From positions 218,794-282,793 of the forward strand of contig JAFLTT010000002.1 of assembly GCA_022509165.1 (NCBI GenBank): a stretch of 64,000 nt of DNA, given 5' to 3'. The position numbers and the translations under genes were made by a program. This DNA comes from Muribaculaceae bacterium. Lineage in GTDB: Bacteria; Bacteroidota; Bacteroidia; Bacteroidales; Muribaculaceae. The notes beneath the pieces were generated by a model. That model made no database searches and was not told the DNA's origin. It saw only the letters and a program-made list of their open reading frames with translations. Shown here in pieces: positions 16,031 to 24,618 of the stretch. Every line of letters starts with the position of its first letter. Position 1 is the stretch's first letter.

Positions 16031-16282
16031 ATGGAAGCAGCGATACAAAAGAAAGCTCAAAGTTTCAGATTACCGGTGGATTTAATTGAAAGATTAAAAC
16101 AAATGGCGAGAAAGGAAAATCGGAGTCTGAATAATTATGTTGAATGTGTGTTATTAAACGTGGCTTACAATGAGCCAAACGAAGAGACTAAGGCAGCTTT
16201 GGAGGAAGCAAAGAATGGCCAACTTCAAGGTCCTTTGGATGTCTCAAGTGTAGAGGCGATGTATAAATCTATGGGATTATGA
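16031..16282 (+). CDS. Ribbon-helix-helix antitoxin of a YafQ-type toxin-antitoxin pair
   Basis: The protein has 83 residues from MEAAIQKKAQSFRLPVDLI at the ATG 16031. The frame is open upstream to 15872, but that part includes the promoter, so the start at 16031 is preferred. The N-terminal segment AQSFRLPVDLIERLKQMARK, followed by NRSLNNYVECVL, is a ribbon-helix-helix DNA-binding domain (strand, helix, helix). The C-terminal part, rich in charged residues (EETKAALEEAKNG), should wrap the toxin. The stop overlaps the toxin start (ATGA at 16279-16282). The palindrome in the promoter is the likely operator. Confidence 0.8.
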   Translation: MEAAIQKKAQSFRLPVDLIERLKQMARKENRSLNNYVECVLLNVAYNEPNEETKAALEEAKNGQLQGPLDVSSVEAMYKSMGL

Positions 16283-16566
16283 AAGAACTTCGTTTCTCAT
16301 CTCAATATAAGAAGGATGCCAAAAGATATAGGCATCAGCCACAAAAGATGGAAAAGGTTATTTCCATTTTGCAGATGTTAAGAGATGAAAAAGAAATCCC
16401 TGCCGAATACAATCCTCATAAATTAATGGGTGATTATAAGAATTGCATGGAATGTCATGTTGAAGGGGATTTGTTATTGATTTGGATTGACGAAGAAAAT
16501 AATCAGATCGGAGTCCTCCGACTTGGTTCGCATTCGGAATTATTTGGTAAGGGAGCTAAAAAATAA
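16279..16566 (+). CDS. YafQ family mRNA interferase toxin (RelE superfamily)
   Basis: The 95-residue protein aligns with YafQ: FSSQYKKDAKRY at the start, HKLMGDYKNCMECHVEGDLLLIW in the middle and RLGSHSELF at the end. Residues equivalent to the YafQ catalytic set are present: His47, His60, Asp64 and His85. Such toxins cleave mRNA in the ribosomal A site. The gene overlaps its antitoxin by 4 bases in the standard order. Nothing suggests inactivation. Confidence 0.9.
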   Translation: MKELRFSSQYKKDAKRYRHQPQKMEKVISILQMLRDEKEIPAEYNPHKLMGDYKNCMECHVEGDLLLIWIDEENNQIGVLRLGSHSELFGKGAKK

Positions 16567-16660
16567 TTTTTTTTATAGCCATTTGGAGAAGCGAGGGGAG
16601 AACATGTCAATGTCGCAATGAGTTAAATAGAATTTTCGAATTTAGTATTGCCGGTATTGG

Positions 16661-16981
16661 TTAACATTTCTTTGATGCTCGTTGCCGATGTTTTAGACTG
16701 AGATCTTGAAGAAGACGGCCTTGTTTGTCTTCTTGAGCTATAAGGAGGAGGTCATCTTCCAGTTGCAGAGCGTATAGAACACGAGCATAAATTCCAATTG
16801 ACACAGTAGGAGAGCCCTTCTCAATTCTATTTACAGTGAGGGGAGAGCAAGTGGCTCGTTCAGCAACCTGGGCAATCGACAGATTCCTTCTGAGCCGAGC
16901 CATTTTAATCTGTTCTCCCATCAGTTTCATCTTCTCCTCCAACTTCCTGGGTAACTTAGTTCCTATCGTATTCTTCGCCAT
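16661..16981 (-). CDS. XRE family regulator, HipB-like orphan
   Basis: The 106-residue protein carries a helix-turn-helix at about residues 35-60: LSIAQVAERATCSPLTVNRI, followed by EKGSPTVSIGIYARVLYALQ. The basic start MAKNTIGTKLPRKLEEK and the C-terminal RQRASKKC extend the domain. Proteins of this exact build usually precede hipA genes in Bacteroidota, but no hipA lies downstream here; the next gene on this strand is dcm, 1.5 kb away. It is either an orphan antitoxin or a regulator of the divergent 1028-residue defence-like gene. A -7 box TATCTTTG lies at 17006-17013 (reverse strand). Confidence 0.8.
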   Translation of the reverse strand: MAKNTIGTKLPRKLEEKMKLMGEQIKMARLRRNLSIAQVAERATCSPLTVNRIEKGSPTVSIGIYARVLYALQLEDDLLLIAQEDKQGRLLQDLSLKHRQRASKKC

Positions 16982-17297
16982 AATTTCAACCTATCATTAA
17001 ATGTGCAAAGATAATCAAAATTATTTATTTTATGATAAGTTGAATCAAATATCTTCTTTTATCCTTGTTTATTTTTTACTGTAAAACAAAAATACTGAAA
17101 AATGAAAGAACTGCCACATGATGCAATGCACGCCAGCGATAGCGTCACTTGACGTTCCCGAGGGTAAAGCACCTTCGCATAATAATTACCCAGACTCGAA
17201 GCCTTGATTCAATTAAATAAATGTTTTTAGTATATTTGACTCGTATTTGAATAGATGCTAAAGAATTTATTAATTTTGCAAACTAACTTTAATCAAC
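16982..17297. other. Divergent intergenic region before the metallophosphoesterase/STAND-like gene
   Basis: These 316 bases have no gene. A GC-richer patch at 17110-17210 can fold: GTCA-CT-TGAC (about 17144-17153) and GGGTAA / TTACCC (17162-17194). The forward promoter is listed separately. The patch may be the remnant of another structured element, but it lacks the conserved motifs of the family described above. Confidence 0.5.
17246..17278 (+). promoter_or_regulatory. Consensus promoter of the metallophosphoesterase/STAND-like gene
   Basis: TTTG (17246-17249), 21 bases, TAATTTTG (17271-17278): a perfect match to the Bacteroidota consensus. Transcription should start near 17285, 13 bases before the ATG at 17298. 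Confidence 0.75.
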
Positions 17298-20200
17298 ATG
17301 AAATTATTATTGCTCCATATTTCAGATATACATGTAGGTACAATAGAAAAAACCGAGAATGAAGGACTTGTATTGAAAAAATTTGTATTGGATGTTGAGG
17401 AACAAATAGGGAAATTTCAATATGATAGAGTTTTTGTTTTAATAAGTGGTGATTTGGTCTTTTCATCATCAGATGAAAGCTATAAAAAATTTGATGAATT
17501 AATAGTTCAGCCGTTAATGAAAATTCTCAATATTGAGAGAAATCATTTTATCATTACACCTGGTAACCACGATGTAGTTCAGTCCCATATCAAAGATGTT
17601 GAAGATTCATTTTTACCAATTATTGCAAATAAATATGGGGAAGATAAATTTAATGATGTCATTCGTAAGGAAGCTCAGAAAGGAATAATATTTGATAAAT
17701 TTAAACCCTTTCATAGATATCTAATGGAGAATATGGCTCAAAAGGAGTATTCACTTATGACTAATCAATATTCTTTGAATAATATTTGGAGTGTCCATAC
17801 AGTTAATTCAGCTGTTTTCTCATGTGGTGGTTATAATAAAATAGATGATAATGGGAATTTAGGTATAGATACTCGAGGTTTATATAAACTTTTACAAGAA
17901 GATGACCATCCTAAGAAAATACTTTTAATGCATCACCCAGAGTATTTTTGTTTAGATTGGGTAAAACACGAGTTAAGAAAGTTATATGGAAATGGTTATG
18001 ATATTATCTTAACAGGTCATACACATGATCAATTCACTTACTGTAATGAAGATGAAAGTTATATTCATTGTGAGGCACCACAATTATATACAAATAAGTT
18101 TGATCTTACTTTAGGTTACAGTTTTATTGAAATTGAAAATGATTATATTAATAAAATTGTCTACCGTCAATGGCAAGAAAAAAGAAATAAATTTAGACCC
18201 GGAAGTGATTTTGTCGAAGATGAAGAAAGTAATGGAATAATTAATTTAAAACATCGAAGAGTTCTAAATCAAGAAACTGATAGTGTTGACACCATAGATT
18301 TATTACTAAAAGAAAGATTAAGAAATGAAATGGAATCCTATATAGGACAACCCAATATATGGATAGACAGGTATCTAAGTAATGATAGAATTGACAATGT
18401 TTTTAAAATAAATGAATCAACTTTATTTAGTGAAAATGATATTATCAATAATAAAGAAAATTTACATATAATCGCACCTTCTCAATATGGTTTAACATGT
18501 TATGGAAGCCATTTTTTATTAACACTATGGGAAACTAAAAAGGAATTTGGCATTAAAATCAATGCAGAAAATATAAGATTAAAGAAGTTTGAAAAATTAA
18601 TAGATGCGGAACTTCAAAAATTTTCTAAGAATAAATCAGATGTTAGTTGGATAATAATAGATAATTGGAGACCTTATAAAAAAGATCAGAAAGGTATCAA
18701 ATTATATTTAGAAACTGAATTCCCTACATCGAATATTATCCTAATGACTACTTTTCATGAAAGAGAGTTTATTGAAGAAGAAATTACAAAAGAAGAACTT
18801 ATTGAAACTAAAACTTTATATTTGACACCTCTAAAAAGATCTCAAGAAAGATTATTAGTTGATGCATATAATAAAGAGAAGTTTATTGATGATAGTGAAG
18901 AAGTCCTAAATAAATTGGATGAAGATATCAAAAATTTTAATCTTCATAGAACACCTTATAGTTGTGTTACCTTATTGACAGTGTTTAAAGATTCTTTCGA
19001 TAGGAATCCGGTTAATAGAACTGATGTTTTGGAAAATATTTTAAATATAATATTTGATAATACTAATTTACCCAATTATAGGTCAAATAAACCTGATGCA
19101 AAAGATTGTAATTTTTGTCTTGGCTATTTTTGTGCTCAAATGCTTGAAAAAAAGTTCTTTTTCTTTTCAAGGGAAGATTTTATTAATAATTTAAAAGATT
19201 TTTGCGAACAAAAGGAATATGATGTTGACCTTAATCAACTTTTTGATATCCTCTTCTTTAATAAAATAATAATTGAAGATCAAGGATATTATAAATTCCA
19301 TTTTACATTTTGGGTTTATTTTTTTGTAGCTTCTTGGATGAATGTTGATGAAGAATATTCAAAATTTATTCTAAAAGACCAGCATTATATTCATTATCCT
19401 GAAATATTGGAATTTTACACTGGCAAGGATCGAAGACGAAAAGATGCGGTAGAAATATTAACAAAAGATATTTCTAACACTTCACATTCAATTATGAAAC
19501 AGATCGGTTTAAAAGAAGAGGATGACCCCTATTCCTTCTTACGTTATAAACAAGATGATGAAAAAACAAATTTAATTCTTGAAAAAATAGAAACCGATGT
19601 AAGGCATTCTAACTTACCACAGTCAGTTAAAGATTCCGCAGTTGATTTATCATTTAATCCTTCAGCGGCATTTCATCAAGAAATTTTCAAAGTATATTCA
19701 GATTTTTCAGTAGGATACTTAATCAATATAATTAGAATTGGCAGTAAAGTTTTACGTAATAGCGACCAGCTTGATGCATCTATTAAACAAGAGTTACTAA
19801 GTGAATTAACTTCTGCAATGAAAGTTCTTTCAAATATTATATATCTAGTGTCTCCACTTTTTGCCAAACAAGGATACATACAGTTGACCGAATACTCTTT
19901 TCAATTGGAGGAAAGTTTTTTAGATCTAGATGAAAAAGATAGAACAATTGGTATCTTAGTGACTATCCCCTATAATTTGACGATGTTATTCAAAGAAGAT
20001 ATTTTTTCATCAAAACTTTCACCAGTATATATTTCAGCTTTAAAAAAGGAAAAAGATAAGGTTAAAAGACATTTACTAGCTTCTCTTTTAATATATAAGC
20101 AACCTGATGGATGGGATAACGCGATAATGAGTTACATGGAAAGTATAGGTCATAATTCCTATTATCTTGGCACTCTTTTAGAATTAATGTTGACTGTTTA

Positions 20201-20384
20201 TAAAAACTGTGAACTTGAAGGAACTGACAGACAGAGAATGAAGAATTTAATTAAAACTGCAATGTATAAAAATGATAAAGGACGTCTGCCAAATGCTTTA
20301 GGAGAATATAAAGATATACCTTTACCCAAAGAGTTAAATAAAAATAAGGAAGAAACTCAAACTGGAGATAAGAATAAGATATAA
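17298..20384 (+). CDS. Metallophosphoesterase fused to a STAND-like NTPase region; candidate defence protein
   Basis: The 1028-residue protein starts with a calcineurin-type phosphoesterase: SDIHVG (9-14), GDLVFSS (about 51), GNHDV (about 86), MHHPE (about 212) and GHTHDQ (about 246). After a linker, residues about 388-460 look like a STAND/NACHT nucleotide-binding core: IIAPSQYGLTCYG stands where a P-loop belongs but lacks the GK[ST] lysine, and WIIIDNW near 450 resembles Walker B. The rest (about 600-1028) is helical, as in sensor regions of STAND proteins. The architecture, effector-NTPase-sensor, recalls antiphage STAND proteins of the Avs type. It is unusually AT-rich, has its own consensus promoter, and lies beside a type I restriction operon. 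Defence function is inferred. Confidence 0.75.
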   Translation: MKLLLLHISDIHVGTIEKTENEGLVLKKFVLDVEEQIGKFQYDRVFVLISGDLVFSSSDESYKKFDELIVQPLMKILNIERNHFIITPGNHDVVQSHIKDVEDSFLPIIANKYGEDKFNDVIRKEAQKGIIFDKFKPFHRYLMENMAQKEYSLMTNQYSLNNIWSVHTVNSAVFSCGGYNKIDDNGNLGIDTRGLYKLLQEDDHPKKILLMHHPEYFCLDWVKHELRKLYGNGYDIILTGHTHDQFTYCNEDESYIHCEAPQLYTNKFDLTLGYSFIEIENDYINKIVYRQWQEKRNKFRPGSDFVEDEESNGIINLKHRRVLNQETDSVDTIDLLLKERLRNEMESYIGQPNIWIDRYLSNDRIDNVFKINESTLFSENDIINNKENLHIIAPSQYGLTCYGSHFLLTLWETKKEFGIKINAENIRLKKFEKLIDAELQKFSKNKSDVSWIIIDNWRPYKKDQKGIKLYLETEFPTSNIILMTTFHEREFIEEEITKEELIETKTLYLTPLKRSQERLLVDAYNKEKFIDDSEEVLNKLDEDIKNFNLHRTPYSCVTLLTVFKDSFDRNPVNRTDVLENILNIIFDNTNLPNYRSNKPDAKDCNFCLGYFCAQMLEKKFFFFSREDFINNLKDFCEQKEYDVDLNQLFDILFFNKIIIEDQGYYKFHFTFWVYFFVASWMNVDEEYSKFILKDQHYIHYPEILEFYTGKDRRRKDAVEILTKDISNTSHSIMKQIGLKEEDDPYSFLRYKQDDEKTNLILEKIETDVRHSNLPQSVKDSAVDLSFNPSAAFHQEIFKVYSDFSVGYLINIIRIGSKVLRNSDQLDASIKQELLSELTSAMKVLSNIIYLVSPLFAKQGYIQLTEYSFQLEESFLDLDEKDRTIGILVTIPYNLTMLFKEDIFSSKLSPVYISALKKEKDKVKRHLLASLLIYKQPDGWDNAIMSYMESIGHNSYYLGTLLELMLTVYKNCELEGTDRQRMKNLIKTAMYKNDKGRLPNALGEYKDIPLPKELNKNKEETQTGDKNKI

Positions 20385-20388
20385 AAAG

Positions 20389-20416
20389 AATCTCGCCAAA
20401 TATATTCAGCGAGATT
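20389..20416. terminator. Hairpin between convergent genes
   Basis: AATCTCGC (20389-20396) and GCGAGATT (20409-20416) form a perfect 8-bp stem, flanked by an A-run on the left and TTTAAG on the right. It probably terminates the large gene and the opposing outer membrane protein gene. Confidence 0.55.
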
Positions 20417-20431
20417 TAAGAGGGATGACTA

Positions 20432-21013
20432 TTAGAATTCGTAGCCGAGTTTGATGGAGATGCCTTCGCAATCAAGTAGTCTTCCTGAACGTGTGTAATT
20501 CATATTGTGTCCCGGATTTGTGAATTTATCAAAAGTCTGGAATTGCAGTTTCTCATATACATAGCCGATGGAAAGAGAAACAGCTTGTTTTCCAACAGTC
20601 ATCATTCTACATCCGGCTGATATATTTCCATAAAATCCATCACTATTTGTGAGGAAATATCCAAGTTTCAAATCGAGAATTGGTGCGAACTTCTTTTTTG
20701 TGAATGAGCCTCGAAAATCAGCAAACAAAGGGATGCTGACTTTTGCTTTTCTTTCATCTAAGGGTATGTCTGTTGAACCATAGGTACATTTCTGCATAAA
20801 GTGAAAACCAACTCCGCCTCCTACAAAGAAATAAGGATTAACCTGATAACCATGGGTTGTACTTATTTCAAATCCGCCAAACTTATAATCTCCTACTCCA
20901 ATAGTATAACCTAAGTCGGCAAATCCTCTATATCCTTTTGAAAAGAAGTTATCTTCGGCTTTGATTGATGCTAAACATAGAACCGAAATCAATACGAACA
21001 GAATCTTTTTCAT
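20432..21013 (-). CDS. Outer membrane beta-barrel protein, small
   Basis: The protein has 193 residues with a signal peptide MKKILFVLISVLCLASIKA. The mature part alternates hydrophobic and polar residues in short strands separated by glycines (GFADLGYTIGVGDYKFGGFE, VGGGVGFHF, DLKLGYFLTNSDG) and ends with IKLGYEF, whose terminal phenylalanine is the usual beta-barrel insertion signal. It is probably an 8- to 10-stranded barrel of the porin-family/OmpX-like type. It follows the lipoprotein gene with a 6-base gap, and the two form an operon. The role is unknown. Confidence 0.8.
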   Translation of the reverse strand: MKKILFVLISVLCLASIKAEDNFFSKGYRGFADLGYTIGVGDYKFGGFEISTTHGYQVNPYFFVGGGVGFHFMQKCTYGSTDIPLDERKAKVSIPLFADFRGSFTKKKFAPILDLKLGYFLTNSDGFYGNISAGCRMMTVGKQAVSLSIGYVYEKLQFQTFDKFTNPGHNMNYTRSGRLLDCEGISIKLGYEF

Positions 21014-21019
21014 ATAATC

Positions 21020-21418
21020 TTATCGTTTTGTTGCCTTTATACCCATGCTTGATTTGCCCATTGTAAGGGTTAATTCAGCATAGTTGCCGGATACTTCATT
21101 TACATAGTAAGTGCCATAAAGTTCCCCATCTATATAAGTTTTAATAGTTTTTCCGGAAACTGTATAAGTACCGTCGCCATTTCCAAGAGCGCCTCTTCCG
21201 GAATATGTACCATTCTTATTGAATGTGATTGAAAGAGCCATTGAAGGATACTTGGTAATATCAGTCCAACTTTTATCTCCTTCAAATTTCACGGCAGTCG
21301 CATCCCAGGTTCCTATCATTTGGGTTGCAATATCATCCGGATCATCATCCTTTGAACATGAGGGCATTATAGCCATTAGAGTTGCTAGTAACAAAACAAA
21401 TAAAAGACTCTTTTTCAT
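21020..21418 (-). CDS. Lipocalin-like surface lipoprotein
   Basis: The 132-residue protein begins with a lipoprotein signal peptide ending in MPSC (lipobox cysteine 21), followed directly by SKDDDPDD, which fits the acidic lipoprotein export signal of Bacteroidota that sends lipoproteins to the cell surface. The body has IGTWDATAVKFEG, SITFNKNGTYSGRG and GTYTVSGKTIKTYIDG, the pattern of lipocalin-like domains (DUF4923/lipocalin_4 class) common in this phylum. It is upstream of, and probably co-transcribed with, the beta-barrel gene. Confidence 0.8.
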   Translation of the reverse strand: MKKSLLFVLLLATLMAIMPSCSKDDDPDDIATQMIGTWDATAVKFEGDKSWTDITKYPSMALSITFNKNGTYSGRGALGNGDGTYTVSGKTIKTYIDGELYGTYYVNEVSGNYAELTLTMGKSSMGIKATKR

Positions 21419-21480
21419 AAAATTAGACGAGAGGGGTTAAATTCTCGTACTGCAAAGTAATAGTCAAATGGCTCAACCTA

Positions 21481-21512
21481 TGTGAACCTATCAAAAAAAA
21501 TCTTTAAATTTG
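21481..21512 (+). promoter_or_regulatory. Predicted promoter of the WYL regulator gene
   Basis: TGTG (21481-21484), 20 bases, TAAATTTG (21505-21512). The -7 element is perfect and the -33 element has one mismatch. The start codon lies at 21548. Confidence 0.6.
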
Positions 21513-21547
21513 TAAAAACTTTTAAATCTTAATTAGAAAAACTCATT

Positions 21548-22552
21548 ATGCCGCATACGAAGAGCGCCGATATTCGATTAAAAGTTCTTGACCGTTGTCT
21601 CCGAAGAGGAGGATATTCCACGTCCGATCTGATGAGGGAGGTAAATAAAGAATTGGAAATATATGGATATTCAAAAGTTACCTCACTTAATACAATCCGA
21701 CAGGATATGGATTACATTACTAATGCGTATCCGGATATAATAATAGAAGACAGGAAATCGGGTCGGAACATCACATATTCCTATCAAGATCCGGAATCCT
21801 CAATATTCAAATTGCCATTCCGTGATGACGAAATGGCTCAACTTTCACAATGTCTTGCCATCTTATCCAGATTTAGCGGTACGCCCCAGACAGAATGGAT
21901 AGAGAGATTTATTGACCGGTTCTCTTTATCTATAAATATTAGTGCTGAGGGAAAATTTGTGGTAGGTTTCGATGAGTGTAAGGAACTGAAAGGAAAAGAA
22001 TATTTCAGCGAACTTGTCACAGCAATTTGCAACAAACAGGTATTGGCAATAAAATATAAGAGTTTTCAAAGAGGTGAAGTAAAAGAAGTATTACTACATC
22101 CATATTACTTGAAAGAATATAACAACCGGTGGTTCCTATTAGGAAAAGAACATGGGTATAATACCATCTCTACCTTGGCTTTTGATAGGATTGAAGAAAT
22201 TACACCGGTTACAGGTGTGACTTATATAGAAAACCCCGGCATTGATTTCAATAAAGAATATTTCTCAGATATCATTGGAGTTTCAAAATATTTGGAAAGA
22301 GAACCGGAGAAAATTCGATTATGGGTTGAAAAATCTTTATTTCCGTATATTGCCACCAAGCCTTTACATGACACTCAAAAGATTGAGAATGAGTCGGAAT
22401 CGGGCTATGAAGTTGAAATTCAAGTAAGACCAAATTATGAACTGGAGCAGATTATACTTTCATTCGGCGAAAGAATGAAGGTATTGTATCCAGAAAGTTT
22501 AAAGTCAAGAATCAGGGAAAGATTAATAGAATCAATAAATAATTACAATTAG
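21548..22552 (+). CDS. WYL domain transcriptional regulator
   Basis: The protein has 334 residues. The N-terminal part (1-65) is a winged helix (RLKVLDRCLRRGGYSTSDLM ... SLNTIRQDMDYI). The middle and C-terminal parts form a WYL domain: CNKQVLAIKYKSFQRGE, VLLHPYYLKEYNNRWFLLGK and TLAFDRIEEI, followed by a WCX-type extension that ends ILSFGERMKVLYPESLKSRI. WYL regulators sense ligands, often nucleic acids, and frequently control defence operons (CapW and BrxR are examples). It is 59 bases upstream of hsdM in the same direction, so it likely regulates the restriction operon. Its own promoter is separate. Confidence 0.85.
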   Translation: MPHTKSADIRLKVLDRCLRRGGYSTSDLMREVNKELEIYGYSKVTSLNTIRQDMDYITNAYPDIIIEDRKSGRNITYSYQDPESSIFKLPFRDDEMAQLSQCLAILSRFSGTPQTEWIERFIDRFSLSINISAEGKFVVGFDECKELKGKEYFSELVTAICNKQVLAIKYKSFQRGEVKEVLLHPYYLKEYNNRWFLLGKEHGYNTISTLAFDRIEEITPVTGVTYIENPGIDFNKEYFSDIIGVSKYLEREPEKIRLWVEKSLFPYIATKPLHDTQKIENESESGYEVEIQVRPNYELEQIILSFGERMKVLYPESLKSRIRERLIESINNYN

Positions 22553-22578
22553 TTCACATAGCATGAGCGTATATGAAT

Positions 22579-22586
22579 TAATTTTG
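22579..22586 (+). promoter_or_regulatory. -7 box for the hsdMSR operon
   Basis: TAATTTTG is a perfect -7 element; no good -33 TTTG lies 19-21 bases upstream (the sequence there reads TTAG), as expected for a promoter that needs activation. It implies transcription from about 22593 and rules out the earlier in-frame ATG at 22591 as start of hsdM. Confidence 0.5.
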
Positions 22587-22611
22587 TAGATTGCTAAAAG
22601 CTTATATAATT

Positions 22612-24618
22612 ATGACAGAGCAGGAACTTGCAGGAATGATATGGGGTATCAAGGAGATTATCCGTGGAGTCTATGATGATACAGAGGTTGAGAACGTGAT
22701 TCTCCCATTCACACTTTTGAGGAGATTAGACCAGGTGCTTCAAGACCATTATGACGAATTGTATGAACAATACAAGTCTTTCCCCGACGAAAAGAGGGAC
22801 ACAATGCTTCAGGTATTGATGAGGAGAAACAATCTTTCCTTTTTCAATACTTCCGGACTATCCCTGTCGAAACTATTGGCACAACCCGGTATGTTGGCGG
22901 ATAATTTCAAGGCTTATCTTGACGGTTTCACCCCGAATGTAAGAAATATCCTGCTCGCTTTCACTCAGGAAGACGGAGAGAATGGGGATATCACCCGCAT
23001 CTATTCACGTCTTGACCGTAATGACTTGCTTTTCCAAGTCATCGAAAGTTTTGTCAATAATGCCGACCTTCATCCGGACAAGGTTGACAATGCAATGATG
23101 GGCACAATCTTCGAGATAATCATCCGGAAATCTAAGGAAACCACCAACACAAAGGCCGGTCAGTTCTACACGCCGAGGGAGATTGTAAAACTGTTGGTTT
23201 CACTTGTGATGCATGGAAAGGAGGATGAGATAAACACAGCCGGGAAGCATTTCCAGATTTACGACCCGTGCTGCGGTACAGGTGGTATGCTCACCGAAGG
23301 TAAAAGATATCTTGAATCTTTGACAGATAGAAAGGATCTGAAAGTGTATCTCTACGGTCAGGAACTGAATGAAAAGACCTACGCTATCTGCAAGTCAGAC
23401 CTTCTCATCAAAGGAGATCTAGATAGAGATAGGAATATAGCTTTGGGAGACACTCTTGCCGAAGACAAATTCCCGGGTGAGAAATTCGCCTATATGCTTG
23501 CCAATCCTCCTTTTGGGGTAGATTGGAAAAAGATAGAGGGGAAAGTGAGAGAGGATGCCGCTAAATCCGACGGCAGATTCTCCGTGGGTTTGCCTTCCAC
23601 ATCCGACGGTTCGCTGCTTTTCCTTCTCCACATGATAAGCAAGATGGATCCAAACGGAAGCCGTATCGGCATTGTGTTGAATGGTAGCCCGCTTTTCAAT
23701 GGCGGTGCCGGGAGCGGTTGGAGTGAAATCCGGAAAATGCTTGTTGAAAGAGATCTTCTTGATGCAATCGTGGCTCTGCCGAAAAATCTTTTTTATGGAA
23801 CAGATATCTCCACTTATCTTTGGATTCTTGACAATAGAAAACCGGCAGAAAGACGAGGCAAGATACTGATGATTGATGCAACTCATCCTCGTTATGCGAA
23901 ACTTCTTCAAAGAAGCCTTGGTAAAAAACGCTATGAAGTGCCGGATGAAGCAATTGATGAGATTTTGAAAATCTATGGAGATTTCAAAGATGCTAACTTG
24001 CCCGATGATGAAGATGTGAAAGTGGCAAGATTGATGGATGGAAAAGATTTCCTTTATACCACGGTTACCGTTCATCGACCTTTGCGACTTTATTATGAAG
24101 ACATCGCCAATAAGGCGTTAAAAGCCTCTAAAGATGAAAAGACTAAGAAGGCAGACAAGGAATTGTTTGAAAAGGTTGCAGAAGTGAAATTCCCCGACAG
24201 AAAACTTTCGGATGATGAACTCTTTGAAATTCTGAGAAAAGAAGTGAAGAAGAATTTCACTCTACAGCAGGTAAAGGCAATCAGGACATTAGGAGAAGTT
24301 GATCAGGATGCACCTGTTGTTTGGGGTGATCCGGGTAATCATTACGGTAAATGGGTTGTCAATACCGATTTGAACGATACCGAGACAATTCCTATGAAAC
24401 AGGATATCAAGGAATATATGCAGAAGGAGGTTTTGCCCTTTGTTCCGGATGCATGGCGAGACCCGGCAAAAGATAAGGTTGGTTGCGAATTCCCATTGAC
24501 CCGGCTTTTTTATCGTTACATACCGCTAAGAGACACAGATGAGATCCTAACTGAACTGATGGCACTCGAAAACGACACCACTTCAGCATTACAGAACCTT
24601 ATTAATGAAACGAAATGA
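22612..24618 (+). CDS. hsdM: Type I restriction-modification DNA methyltransferase subunit HsdM
   Basis: Using the ATG at 22612 (MTEQELAGMIWGIKEIIRG), the protein has 668 residues. An HsdM_N helical domain occupies the first 150 residues. The N6-adenine methyltransferase motifs are DPCCGTGGML (about 217-226, AdoMet binding) and NPPFG (about 297-301, catalytic N/DPPF). GQFYTPREIVKLL (about 183) is another family landmark. With HsdS it methylates adenine in a bipartite site and forms the core of the restriction complex. The stop overlaps the hsdS start (ATGA at 24615-24618). Confidence 0.95.
   Translation: MTEQELAGMIWGIKEIIRGVYDDTEVENVILPFTLLRRLDQVLQDHYDELYEQYKSFPDEKRDTMLQVLMRRNNLSFFNTSGLSLSKLLAQPGMLADNFKAYLDGFTPNVRNILLAFTQEDGENGDITRIYSRLDRNDLLFQVIESFVNNADLHPDKVDNAMMGTIFEIIIRKSKETTNTKAGQFYTPREIVKLLVSLVMHGKEDEINTAGKHFQIYDPCCGTGGMLTEGKRYLESLTDRKDLKVYLYGQELNEKTYAICKSDLLIKGDLDRDRNIALGDTLAEDKFPGEKFAYMLANPPFGVDWKKIEGKVREDAAKSDGRFSVGLPSTSDGSLLFLLHMISKMDPNGSRIGIVLNGSPLFNGGAGSGWSEIRKMLVERDLLDAIVALPKNLFYGTDISTYLWILDNRKPAERRGKILMIDATHPRYAKLLQRSLGKKRYEVPDEAIDEILKIYGDFKDANLPDDEDVKVARLMDGKDFLYTTVTVHRPLRLYYEDIANKALKASKDEKTKKADKELFEKVAEVKFPDRKLSDDELFEILRKEVKKNFTLQQVKAIRTLGEVDQDAPVVWGDPGNHYGKWVVNTDLNDTETIPMKQDIKEYMQKEVLPFVPDAWRDPAKDKVGCEFPLTRLFYRYIPLRDTDEILTELMALENDTTSALQNLINETK

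Noticed and set aside
17110..17210. Fifth copy of the structured element family
   Set aside because: It has stems (GGGTAA/TTACCC) and a GACGTTC string, but lacks the ATTTGAG/CTCGAAT outer stem and the CYGAGYRCC motif.
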